DNA of 64,000 nucleotides from the NCBI GenBank assembly GCA_965199945.1, contig OZ241354.1:62001-126000 (forward strand), given 5' to 3'. The DNA is from VXYL01 sp965199945 (GTDB taxonomy: Bacteria > Pseudomonadota > Gammaproteobacteria > Pseudomonadales > Azotimanducaceae). Below the pieces are notes generated by a model. The model was not told the origin of the DNA, ran no database searches, and was given only the letters and a program-made list of their open reading frames with translations. A program made the translations under genes and the position numbers. Of this stretch, positions 35,383 to 43,520 are shown piece by piece. Position 1 is the stretch's first letter; each line of letters opens with the position of its first letter.

Positions 35383-36684
35383 TCACTTCAGCAAGCCGAT
35401 CACATGCTCTTCGTGCATGCGCTGTTCGATTTGCGAGGCGCCCTTATTGGCCCACCGCGCCGGCATCATGCGCTTGTCGCGGTCGAGGCGGCGAACGCCG
35501 ATGTGCGCGAGTTGGAAGCCGGCCTCCACGCCGAAGGCAGCCAAGCCCTTGTGGGTCTCCACGTCGATGCCGCGCAGGGTGGAGCTTCCGACCACCACGA
35601 TCGCGGCCTTGCCGGGCTTGAGGACGCGGTGCGTCTCGGCGAGGACCGCGGACATCTCGCCGAAGTAGCGCCTGAGGACGGCGGCCTTCCGTTCGTCCAC
35701 TTTCGCCAGACGATCGACAGTGCGCTCGCACTGCGCCGGAAGATCGCTCCAGGCGCGCGGCGTCTTGGCGTCGTGGCCGAGATAGCGGGCGCGGATGTCC
35801 GTGAGGTCCACGATCTTCCAGCCCAGCCACACCAGCGAGAACTTGTGGGCGCGCATGTAGTCGATGGCGTTGTTCGCGTAGGGCGGCGAGGTGACCACCA
35901 AGTCGATGGAGTCCGCGGCCAAGCCAGTATCTTCCGCGCTGGCGGCGATGATGCGCGCGTCATCGCCCAATTCCGCACTGGTACTGCCCGACGCCGATCC
36001 CAGCACCAGCTTCAGCCGCTTGGCGAACTCGTCGAAGGCGGATTTCGGCTTTTTCGCCAGCACCCGGTGCGGGCGCGTGTGGGCGAGGTCCCGGGCCAGC
36101 GAAACGCCGCCGGATTTGGCGATGATGGTGGACGAGAACACCATGTGCAGCAGCGGCCAGGCTGTGCGTGGAGCATTGCGCTCGATGGCTTCCAGCAGCG
36201 CGACGAGCTGGCGCTGCTGCATTGGCGGGAACCAGTAGTCCACGAACGCCTTGGTCTTAGGGTCGAAGCGTTCCGCAAGCGCGGCGTCCAGCCCGTCGCC
36301 GTGCATCGAGAAGCGGCGCTGCGCGTCGTTCAATATGGCGGTTCCCAATCGCAGCATGGCCACCGGATCGAACTTCGTCAGCTTGGCCTGCGCCAGCAGA
36401 CGCGCCAGCGGGTCGATGTCGCAGCCGACGGCGCGACGGCGCAGGCGGACTGCTTCCAGGATGGTGGTGCCGGAGCCGAACATCGGGTCCAGCACCACGT
36501 CGCCCGGCGCCGTCAAGCCTTCGATGAACCACGCCGGCAGTTGCGGCGGGAACTTGGCCGGGAACGGATGCCAGCCGTGCGTCGCGTGCGTCCCGGCGGC
36601 GCCGTGGAAGTTCAAGTCGGTGCGCAGCAGGCGTTCGAGCGCTGCGCGACCCTCGCCGTTCGCCGTCGGCCCCAGATGCTTCAA
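35383..36684 (-). CDS. DNA methyltransferase (N4/N6 amino type), orphan
   Basis: A 433-residue amino-methyltransferase. Motif I is DPMFGSGTT (67-74) after the typical lead HPFPAKFPPQLPAWFI (39-54). Motif IV is TSPPY (264-268). Motif I precedes motif IV, which fits the alpha/gamma order rather than beta, although TSPPY itself recalls m4C enzymes. No restriction endonuclease gene is adjacent, so it is either an orphan regulatory methylase or a solitary protector. The target base cannot be settled from sequence. Confidence 0.85.
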   Translation of the reverse strand: MKHLGPTANGEGRAALERLLRTDLNFHGAAGTHATHGWHPFPAKFPPQLPAWFIEGLTAPGDVVLDPMFGSGTTILEAVRLRRRAVGCDIDPLARLLAQAKLTKFDPVAMLRLGTAILNDAQRRFSMHGDGLDAALAERFDPKTKAFVDYWFPPMQQRQLVALLEAIERNAPRTAWPLLHMVFSSTIIAKSGGVSLARDLAHTRPHRVLAKKPKSAFDEFAKRLKLVLGSASGSTSAELGDDARIIAASAEDTGLAADSIDLVVTSPPYANNAIDYMRAHKFSLVWLGWKIVDLTDIRARYLGHDAKTPRAWSDLPAQCERTVDRLAKVDERKAAVLRRYFGEMSAVLAETHRVLKPGKAAIVVVGSSTLRGIDVETHKGLAAFGVEAGFQLAHIGVRRLDRDKRMMPARWANKGASQIEQRMHEEHVIGLLK

Positions 36685-36736
36685 GTGCCACAGACCTTCA
36701 CAGAAGAACCATTTGTGCGCTGCGGCATTAGGAGTT

Positions 36737-36770
36737 TGCGAAGCAAACTCGAACGCGCCCGCCAGGGCGC
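36737..36770. repeat. Short dispersed hairpin repeat, copy 2
   Basis: Partner of the block at 21503-21535. Just upstream it forms gagtttgc-gaa-gcaaactc (36732-36750), then gcgccc-gcca-gggcgc (36755-36770). It lies between the GyrI-like and methyltransferase genes. Confidence 0.6.
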
Positions 36771-36776
36771 GCAGCG

Positions 36777-37232
36777 TCAGTCATCGAGCAGGTAGTACAC
36801 GTCCGTGCGGCGTTGGGCGGGGTCGTCGTGCCAATCGCCGTAGACCTCCCAGCCAACGCCGGCGGTGGCGTGTCCGTTGCTCCGGCACCATGCCATCACC
36901 GCGTCGTAGACCTTCGGCAACTCGTGGTATTCGCCGTAGTGGACGGCGTGGGCCGCGCGGCCCTTGGGCGTGTGCAGGCAAGCGATCTCGCCCTTCGCCT
37001 CGAAGGTTGCCGAGACCTGCACGCCCACCTCCACGTCCATCTGGCCGTCGCCCGTCTGCCGGTAGAGCCACACGTTGTGGCCGTGGCCGGTGATGCCCTC
37101 GGCGCGCAGGAAGGCCCACACCTTGTCCGTCATGGCCATCGTCTTCTCGGGGATGTCGGCGGGCGCGAGCCGCCCCGTCGTCGCGGCCATCGGCTGTTCG
37201 GCCACGGCGACGACCTCGATCTGCTGCTCCAT
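36777..37232 (-). CDS. GyrI-like / SOUL-type ligand-binding protein
   Basis: A 151-residue protein of the GyrI-like small-molecule-binding fold. It has PMAATTGRLAPADIPEKTMAMTDKVWAFL, VEVGVQVSATFEAKGEIACL, and a C-terminal VHYGEYHELPKVYDAVMAWC. Such domains are effector modules of AraC and MerR regulators or stand alone as drug-binding proteins. Without a DNA-binding domain it is probably a small sensor or sequestering protein. Start at MEQQIEVV with a GGAG ribosome site 6 bases upstream. The gene is head to head with the GPH transporter gene. Confidence 0.75.
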   Translation of the reverse strand: MEQQIEVVAVAEQPMAATTGRLAPADIPEKTMAMTDKVWAFLRAEGITGHGHNVWLYRQTGDGQMDVEVGVQVSATFEAKGEIACLHTPKGRAAHAVHYGEYHELPKVYDAVMAWCRSNGHATAGVGWEVYGDWHDDPAQRRTDVYYLLDD

Positions 37233-37321
37233 TTGAGCTCCAAAAGGCCGCTTGCGGGACGCCACCTTTTCGGCGGCCTTGGATGCGACAATAGCATGGC
37301 GCTGATGCTTGGGAGGGCATA

Positions 37322-38911
37322 ATGGCGGATTTGGAACGCGCAGCGGGGGGGGGGAGCGACCGGCGCCCGCTCACCACCTACACCTACATCTCCTACGCTG
37401 CGCCCGCCGCGCCCCTTTCCTTGGCCGGGCTGCCGCTGGCGGTCTACCTGCCGGTCATCTACGCCGACTCGGACGGCTTCGGCTTGTCGCTCACGACGGT
37501 CGGCTTGATACTGATGCTGTCGCGCATCTCCGACGTGATCACGGACCCGCTGATCGGGCGCTACTCGGACAAGTGGCGCACCCGCTGGGGGCGGCGCAAG
37601 CCGTGGGTGCTGGTGGGCACGCCGATCTTCGGCGTCGGCATGTGGTTCCTGTTCCATCCGCCCTTCGAGTTCAGCGACATGACGCTGTTCGGCAGCACGT
37701 TCTCCAACGGCTACGTGTGGCTGTTCGTGACGCTCACGGTCTTCTTCCTGGGCGCCACCATCAAGGACCTGCCGTTCAGCGCCTGGGGCGCGGAGCTCTC
37801 CAGCAACTACAACGAACGCACCCTCATCATGAGCTGGAAGGAGGTGTTCAACGTCGCTGGCGCGCTGCTCTCCGCCTTCACGCCGGCGATCATCCTGTTC
37901 TTCGGCTACGACAAGCCCACCGAGGCGGTCTTCGCGCTCGTGCTGATGATGTGCATCTCCATGCCGCTCATCAACGCGAACTGTCTGGTCGCGGTGCCGG
38001 AGTGGCGCGTGGTAGAGAAGGAGGAACAGCGCATCCGCATCATCGACGGCCTGCGCGTGGCGGCCGGCAACAAGCCCTTCGTGCTGCTGGTGGTGGTCTT
38101 CGCGGTCGGCAGCATCGGCTCGGCGATGACGAACAGCCTCTCCTTTTTCTTCGTCAAGCATGTGCTGGTGGCGGGCGAACTCTATGGTCTCTACTTGGCC
38201 CCCTACTTCCTTTGCCAGATCGCCGCGGTGCCGCTGTGGTTCAAGCTGTCGCGGCGCATCGGCAAGCACAAGGCGACCATGTGGGCGGTCGGCTGGTACG
38301 CGATTTGGTCGTCCTTCATTCCGCTGATCGCGGTGACGCCCGCAGCCTGGTATTCGGCTTTCGAGATAACGAACTTGACCGGCTTCCTGCCGGCGACGAC
38401 GCAAGCGGACGCGGCGGCATATTTCGAGGGCATCGAAACCGGCAAGTTCCTATTCTTCATCGTCATCATGTGCTTGAAGGGAAGTGCCATCGGGGCGCTG
38501 TCGGCCCTGCCGTTCTCGATGTTCGCGGACGTTGTGGACATCGACACCGCGCAGACCGGCAAGCGCCGCGCCGGCGAGTTCATGGCCATCTGGTCGATGA
38601 CCAAGAAAGGCGCCTACGCGCTTGGCATCTTCATCGGCCTCGGCTTGGTGGAGTTCTGGGGCTTCGACGCCTTGGCCGACCCCCGCGACACCACCAACAC
38701 GGCCTTCGCGCTGCTCATGCTCGCCTGCACTTATTCGGTGATTCCGGCGCTGTTCAAGTTCATCGGCATGCCGTTCCTGTGGATCTATCCGCTGACCGCC
38801 GAGAAGCTCCGCGAAGTGCAGATGGAAGCCAACGCGAAACACGGCATCGGCGGGGAAGCAGTGGCGACGGCAGGCGGCGACGCGGGCTTCGCCGACAGCT
38901 CTGGGCCGTGA
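37322..38911 (+). CDS. GPH-family (MelB-like) sugar/cation symporter
   Basis: A 529-residue 12-helix MFS transporter of the glycoside-pentoside-hexuronide group. The signature is DPLIGRYSDKWRTRWGRRKPW after the second helix, with repeated motifs such as FSMFADVVDIDTAQTGKRRAG. It would import a sugar or a polar solute with Na+ or H+. The sugar is unknown; no glycosidase is adjacent. Ribosome site GGGAGG; the start is at the ATG of MADLERAAGGG. A run of ten G follows within the first 11 codons (37345-37354). Confidence 0.9.
   Translation: MADLERAAGGGSDRRPLTTYTYISYAAPAAPLSLAGLPLAVYLPVIYADSDGFGLSLTTVGLILMLSRISDVITDPLIGRYSDKWRTRWGRRKPWVLVGTPIFGVGMWFLFHPPFEFSDMTLFGSTFSNGYVWLFVTLTVFFLGATIKDLPFSAWGAELSSNYNERTLIMSWKEVFNVAGALLSAFTPAIILFFGYDKPTEAVFALVLMMCISMPLINANCLVAVPEWRVVEKEEQRIRIIDGLRVAAGNKPFVLLVVVFAVGSIGSAMTNSLSFFFVKHVLVAGELYGLYLAPYFLCQIAAVPLWFKLSRRIGKHKATMWAVGWYAIWSSFIPLIAVTPAAWYSAFEITNLTGFLPATTQADAAAYFEGIETGKFLFFIVIMCLKGSAIGALSALPFSMFADVVDIDTAQTGKRRAGEFMAIWSMTKKGAYALGIFIGLGLVEFWGFDALADPRDTTNTAFALLMLACTYSVIPALFKFIGMPFLWIYPLTAEKLREVQMEANAKHGIGGEAVATAGGDAGFADSSGP
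37345..37354 (+). repeat. G10 homopolymer tract in the 5' coding part of the transporter
   Basis: Ten consecutive G bases covering codons 8-11 of the transporter. A slip of one base would shift the frame and stop or scramble the protein. Homopolymers of this kind are typical phase-variation sites. Confidence 0.7.
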
Positions 38912-39269
38912 ACTGATCGAGTTCGACTGGACCAGCCCTGCTCGCCGACGATGCGAGGCAACGGCCAGCCTCGTTATCGTTTCGCCCTTACCCGCTTCAT
39001 CGGCATCGCCGCCGCCCAACACCTCCGCGAACAGCCGCACCAGCGCTGGAACCCGGATGCGCGCGTCAATCCGTCCTGCGCGTCCGGCCCCTTGCCGCTG
39101 CGTTGATTCGCATGGGCTTGGCGCATACGATTGTGCGCATAACCCACGGTATGCGACGCAGGGGTTCGCAAATGCGCCGCTGCCTGTGGCTGCACGGTGG
39201 TCGGCCACTTGCCAAGGGATCATCCAATCTTGCAGGGCGTGGCGCGCGGTGAATTCGAGGACGCGAGCA
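38912..39269. promoter_or_regulatory. Intergenic region with CGCATA motif repeats
   Basis: About 358 bp. Direct repeat gcgcata (39121-39127 and 39135-39141), and inverted repeat cgcata-N8-tatgcg (39136-39155). The half-sites equal those of the palindrome at 33172-33193. A possible 33-codon frame (39150-39251) has no protein character. On the minus strand 38974-39195 is open but not recognisable. Perhaps the remains of an old gene plus the operator of the B2 gene. Confidence 0.4.
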
Positions 39270-39758
39270 TTGGCCAAGAGACGTTCAGAGCTGGCATCGT
39301 TCCTGCGGCTGCCGGCCGCTACCAAGGCGATGGCGGTGGAAGCCGCCGTGTTCCTGGCGCTTGCCCGGTGCCTGGTGGTCTATGTGCCGTTGCGCCGCTG
39401 GCGCGACCGCGTCGCCACTGCGCGGCAGGAACGCTCGCCGGTGCCGGCGCTGGCTTGGAAGGTGGCATGGGTTGTGCGCAAGGTCGCCGCCGCCGTTCCC
39501 TTCGGCGCCGCGTGCCTGCCGCAAGCGATGGCGGCGCAATGGATGCTGCGGCGGCGCAGCGTGGCCAGCCAGCTGAAGGTCGGCGTGCGCCCCGAGGCGG
39601 ACGTCGCTGCGGATGCGGCGGAGCGCGGCTCGGCACTCGGATTCGCGTACCACGCTTGGCTCCAAGTGGGCGACGAGTGCGTGGTCGGGTGCCGGGAAAT
39701 CGACGCATACGCGGTGTTTCCGCCCTTCGATTCCGCCCGGCAGAGTCTCGCCAGCTGA
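39270..39758 (+). CDS. Lasso-peptide B2-type transglutaminase-like protein, lone
   Basis: A 162-residue protein with the microcin-J25 McjB C-terminal fold (PF13471-like cysteine protease). Cys82 lies in GAACLPQAMAAQWMLRRR, His128 in AYHAWLQVG, and an acidic residue follows in REIDAYAVFPPF. In lasso clusters B2 cuts the leader, working with B1 (leader-binding RRE) and C (cyclase). Neither B1, C nor an obvious precursor is in this window. TTG start with GAGG about 9 bases upstream; GTG at 39249 is an alternative. Orphan B2-like proteins are known, so a non-lasso role is possible. Confidence 0.75.
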   Translation: MAKRRSELASFLRLPAATKAMAVEAAVFLALARCLVVYVPLRRWRDRVATARQERSPVPALAWKVAWVVRKVAAAVPFGAACLPQAMAAQWMLRRRSVASQLKVGVRPEADVAADAAERGSALGFAYHAWLQVGDECVVGCREIDAYAVFPPFDSARQSLAS

Positions 39759-39979
39759 CGTCGGCCGGTCCGCGCGGCGGTTCGTCGAAGGGCCGATCAC
39801 GAACGACGCGGTGATTTCCTACGCGCCAAAGCGGCAAACACGCACGGTGCGCCGGGGCATTTGGCCGTGTTTTCGCCGGCCTCTGCCGGTCTACGATGCG
39901 CTTGCATGATCGACAAACGCATGCGTGGGGCGCGGCGCATAGCGCCGAGAAGAAGACGGAATGGAAGGCAGGAGGTGTT

Positions 39980-40330
39980 GTGAGTCCAGAACTTTGGTCC
40001 ATCACCGGTACGGGGATCGTCATTCTGGTGGCAATCGCCGCATCAAACCGCTCTCTGCGCCGAGAGACGAGCGAGCGCATCGAAGCCGTGCAGCGCGAAC
40101 TGGGCGGTTTGCGGCAAGAGCTGGGCGGTGTGCGGCAAGAGCTGAGCCAGCGCTTTGACGCCGTGCGCCGGGAGCTGTGCGAGCGGATGGATGCGTTGAG
40201 CGAGCAACTTGGCGACGTGCGGGAACGGCTCGGCCGGGTCGAGGGTCTGCTGGAGGGCCTTGGCTGGGCGGGGCGGAAGCGAAAGGGCAAGGGGCGTGGG
40301 GACGAACGGCAGGGCCCGGCCCTGCCCTGA
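39980..40330 (+). CDS. Small membrane-anchored coiled-coil protein
   Basis: A 116-residue protein. An N-terminal membrane helix (WSITGTGIVILVAIAASN) is followed by a heptad coiled coil of about 65 residues with repeats QRELGGLRQELGGVRQELSQR, and a basic tail GRKRKGKGRGDER. GTG start with an AGGAGG ribosome site 5 bases upstream. Proteins of this kind are often annotated as unknown. The repeated Arg/Glu heptads suggest a homo-oligomer at the inner membrane. Confidence 0.65.
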   Translation: MSPELWSITGTGIVILVAIAASNRSLRRETSERIEAVQRELGGLRQELGGVRQELSQRFDAVRRELCERMDALSEQLGDVRERLGRVEGLLEGLGWAGRKRKGKGRGDERQGPALP

Positions 40331-40479
40331 GTTCCCCGCATTGCGGCCTTTTCGCAGTCAGCCGCGTCGGCTCGCGAGAGCTTCAAGCAAGCGGCGCAGA
40401 ACGCGCCGAAAGCACGTCATCCGCTGCCGGCTGGCGGCGTGCTCTTCGGCGTCCGCGAGCTTGGCGCACGCGCTCGGCA

Positions 40480-40508
40480 TTGCCCTTCGCCGACGAAGGT
40501 GCTATACA
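40480..40508 (+). promoter_or_regulatory. Promoter of TonB receptor 2
   Basis: TTGCCC (40480-40485), 17-base spacer and TATACA (40503-40508), 23 bases before the start codon at 40532, with GAGGGAG as ribosome site. Confidence 0.5.
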
Positions 40509-40531
40509 GCGCACGTCGTTCGAGGGAGCTT

Positions 40532-43414
40532 ATGCACATGGACAGGAGCAAGAAGGCGTTTGCGGAAGCGAACGCACCCACGGGCACGCCCAAGGATCAG
40601 TGGGCGAGGACGCGCTTGAGCCTTGCCGTCTCCGCCGCCGTCGCCACCGCCGCGTCGGTTGCGGCGCAGGAAGTCGAACAGGCGCAGAACACCGGGCGCT
40701 TGGAGACCGTCGTGGTCACCGCCACCAAGCGCGTGGAGAGCGCGCAGGACGTCTCCATCGCCCTGCAGGCGGTCACCGGCGACACGCTGCGCGAGATCGG
40801 CGCCGAGACCTTCGACGAGTACGTGGAGTACCTGCCGAACGTCGTCGCCGCCGGCAACGGCCCCGGCAAGAAGGAAATCTACATCCGCGGCAGCGCCACC
40901 GAGCAGACGAGCGTCACCATCAGCTCGGCGCAAGGTTCGGCGCCGGGCGTCGCGCTCTACGTGGACGAACAGCCGGTCTCCTTCGGCGGGCGCAATCTGG
41001 ACGTCTTCGCAGCCGATCTGGAACGCATCGAAGTGCTTGCTGGCCCGCAGGGAACCCTGTTCGGCGCCAGCTCCCAATCCGGCAACCTGCGGCTCATCAC
41101 CCGCAAGCCGGACCCGACCGGCTTTTCCTCTGGCTTCAAGGCGCGCTACTCGGCGACCAGCGGCGGCGCCGACAGCAGCGGCGCCGACGCCTACGCGAAC
41201 CTGCCGCTCGGCGACTCGCTGGCCGCCCGGATCGTCGTGTACAGCGACAACCAGGGCGGCTGGGTGGACAACATTCCCGCCACCTTCACGCCGAGCGCCG
41301 AGGTGGTGGACCGCAACGCCGTCGGCTACGGGCCCGTGCTGACGGGCGCGGAAACCGTACACAGCGCGCGCAACGACGCGCTGGTGCAGGACGACTGGAA
41401 CGACGCCTCGTACCGGGGCACGCGAATCGGCCTCTCCTACGACATCTCCAACAACTGGGAAGCGCTGGTGCAGCACACCGCGCAGACGCTGGAGTCCGAG
41501 GGCTCGTTCGTGGTGGACACGAGTCTGGATCAGCCGCACGCTTCCGCCCGCTTCGCGCCGGAGTACAACCGCGACGAATTCGGGCTTACGACGTGGACCC
41601 TCACTGGTCGGCTCGGCGCCTTGGACGCCATCTACACCGGCGGCCACCTGAGCCGCGAAGTCGACGCCGTGATCGACTACACCCACTACAACAACGGCGG
41701 CGGCTACATCACCTACTACCTGTGCAGCGGCGCTTATGGCGAACCAGCCGATACTTGCTACGACCCCACGAAGCAGTACACCGAAGACACCGCCAACGTG
41801 CGCACCACGCACGAGTTCCGCATCACCACCGACCCAGTCAAGAAGCTGCACGGCATCGCCGGCGTCTACTTGAACAGCGCGGAATCCACGCACATCGGCG
41901 ACTTCGGCTACGCCGCCACCAACGATGCCTTCAGCGACCAGATCGGCAGCCCCCTCCTGCTCGGCAATACGACGTTGCCGACCGAGGGCGTCAACGCCGT
42001 GGGGCCGCGGCCGGCCTTGACCACGTTCTTCAACGACTTCACGCGCCATGTGGACGAGCTGGCGTTCTTCGGAGAGATCGCCCTCGACGTTTCGAATACG
42101 CTGGGCGTCTCCTTGAGCGCGCGCCGCTACGAGCTGACATCCCAACTCACCGGTGCCTCGAACTTCTCCTTCGGCTGCCGCTTCGGCATCGGCGCGAACG
42201 CCCAGCGCACGGCCGACGGCCGCTGCAATGGCACCGACTTCAGCAACGACGTAACGCTGCGCCTGCGCACCCTCGGCATGTACGTCGATAGCGGCGACGA
42301 TTCGGTGATCCTGAACGCCCGCAGCCCGAACGGCGAAGACGGCTCGCCCCGCGACCTGTTCCGGGGCGGCCAACTCGGCAGCAACCAAGCGACGCTGGAT
42401 GCCATCAAGGCCGGCTATCTCAATCTGGAAGGGCTGCAGGCAGACGGCGCTCTCGAAGAGACGGACACCATCATCAAGGCGTCCGTCAACTGGCAGCCGA
42501 ACGACGACATGCTGTTCTTCCTCACCTATTCGGAGGGCTACCGTCCAGCGACCCAGAACCGCAACGCCGGTCAGCGGGCCGCGAACCATGAAGGCGTGTT
42601 CGAGAACTACTACGTGCCAGCGATGGCCGTCACCGACGACCTGCGCAGCTACGAGATCGGCGTGAAGGGCGACTTCCCGGCCAGCTATCTGCGCCTGAAC
42701 GCGACCCTCTACCGCAACGAGATCACGAACCTGCAGCTGTCCCGCTTCGATCCCTCCAACGTCGCCTTCCTGTTCTTCGTCGAGAACGTCGGCGACGCCG
42801 AAGCGACCGGCTTCGACGTCGACCTGCAGTGGGCGCCTACCGTCTCGCTCACCATCAGCAGCGCGTTCAGCGTGCTCGACACCGAGTTGACGCGCCTGAA
42901 CCCGCAGCTGAACGGCATTGCCGTGCCGGTCGGCGCGGAGCTTCCGCTGTCGCCGAAGTTCGCCGGCAACGTCCGCGCACGCTACGACTTCGTGATGGAC
43001 AGCTTGGACTTGGACGCCTACTTCGCCCTCAGCGTCAACCACCGCGGCCAGACGGTGTCCGGCTTGGTCGGCAGCGCGGAGTTCATGGACGACACGCTGT
43101 TCCGGCAGTCCGGCGCCTATTCCGGGCTGAAGCTGAACATCGAAGGCGGCACGTTCGGCACCGTCAACATTCCCGAAGGGCGCATCGGCAGCTCGCGCCG
43201 GCTGCCGCGCAACTCGCGTTTCGTGAACCCGCCGGCGACCACCGTGAACGCCTCGTTCGGGATCGCCAGGGACGACTGGACCGCCGAGCTGTACTTCGAG
43301 AACCTCACCGACGAAGAGGCCCAGATGATGCAGATCGCTGGCCACTACACGCCGGTGGTGACCGTGCAGCGGCCGCGCACGGTCGGTCTGCGCCTCTCCT
43401 ACGACTACCGCTGA
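40532..43414 (+). CDS. TonB-dependent outer-membrane receptor 2
   Basis: A 960-residue receptor. A long N-terminus carries a possible signal (RLSLAVSAAVATAASVAAQ). The TonB-box-like segment LETVVVTATKRVESAQDV is followed by a plug with YLPNVVAAGNGPGKKEIYIRG and ERIEVLAGPQGTLFGASSQSGNLRLITRKP, then a beta-barrel with the usual late NLTDEEAQMM stretch. The plug falls in the group of receptors common for iron-complex or complex-glycan uptake. A TPR-sulfotransferase gene follows at 43521, as in many proteobacteria. A strong hairpin terminator closes the gene. Confidence 0.93.
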   Translation: MHMDRSKKAFAEANAPTGTPKDQWARTRLSLAVSAAVATAASVAAQEVEQAQNTGRLETVVVTATKRVESAQDVSIALQAVTGDTLREIGAETFDEYVEYLPNVVAAGNGPGKKEIYIRGSATEQTSVTISSAQGSAPGVALYVDEQPVSFGGRNLDVFAADLERIEVLAGPQGTLFGASSQSGNLRLITRKPDPTGFSSGFKARYSATSGGADSSGADAYANLPLGDSLAARIVVYSDNQGGWVDNIPATFTPSAEVVDRNAVGYGPVLTGAETVHSARNDALVQDDWNDASYRGTRIGLSYDISNNWEALVQHTAQTLESEGSFVVDTSLDQPHASARFAPEYNRDEFGLTTWTLTGRLGALDAIYTGGHLSREVDAVIDYTHYNNGGGYITYYLCSGAYGEPADTCYDPTKQYTEDTANVRTTHEFRITTDPVKKLHGIAGVYLNSAESTHIGDFGYAATNDAFSDQIGSPLLLGNTTLPTEGVNAVGPRPALTTFFNDFTRHVDELAFFGEIALDVSNTLGVSLSARRYELTSQLTGASNFSFGCRFGIGANAQRTADGRCNGTDFSNDVTLRLRTLGMYVDSGDDSVILNARSPNGEDGSPRDLFRGGQLGSNQATLDAIKAGYLNLEGLQADGALEETDTIIKASVNWQPNDDMLFFLTYSEGYRPATQNRNAGQRAANHEGVFENYYVPAMAVTDDLRSYEIGVKGDFPASYLRLNATLYRNEITNLQLSRFDPSNVAFLFFVENVGDAEATGFDVDLQWAPTVSLTISSAFSVLDTELTRLNPQLNGIAVPVGAELPLSPKFAGNVRARYDFVMDSLDLDAYFALSVNHRGQTVSGLVGSAEFMDDTLFRQSGAYSGLKLNIEGGTFGTVNIPEGRIGSSRRLPRNSRFVNPPATTVNASFGIARDDWTAELYFENLTDEEAQMMQIAGHYTPVVTVQRPRTVGLRLSYDYR

Positions 43415-43435
43415 CCGCGAACCGCCATCGGCCCA

Positions 43436-43467
43436 GCGCCGCGCCGCAGCAACGGCGCGGCGCTTTT
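43436..43467 (+). terminator. Rho-independent terminator after TonB receptor 2
   Basis: Perfect 11-bp stem gcgccgcgccg / cggcgcggcgc (43436-43446 and 43453-43463), loop cagcaa, then tttt. Confidence 0.9.
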
Positions 43468-43520
43468 CCATTGCCGCCGCCGGCGTCGCTCGGCCTTGGC
43501 CTCGGCATGTCGAAAGCAGC

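Noticed and set aside
38974..39195. Minus-strand open frame in the gap before the B2 gene
   Set aside because: Composition resembles noise and no family is recognisable; possibly an old gene remnant, not callable.
39150..39251. 33-codon frame ahead of the B2 gene as a lasso precursor
   Set aside because: No acidic residue at ring positions 7-9 after the only GG, no leader motif, and no ribosome site.
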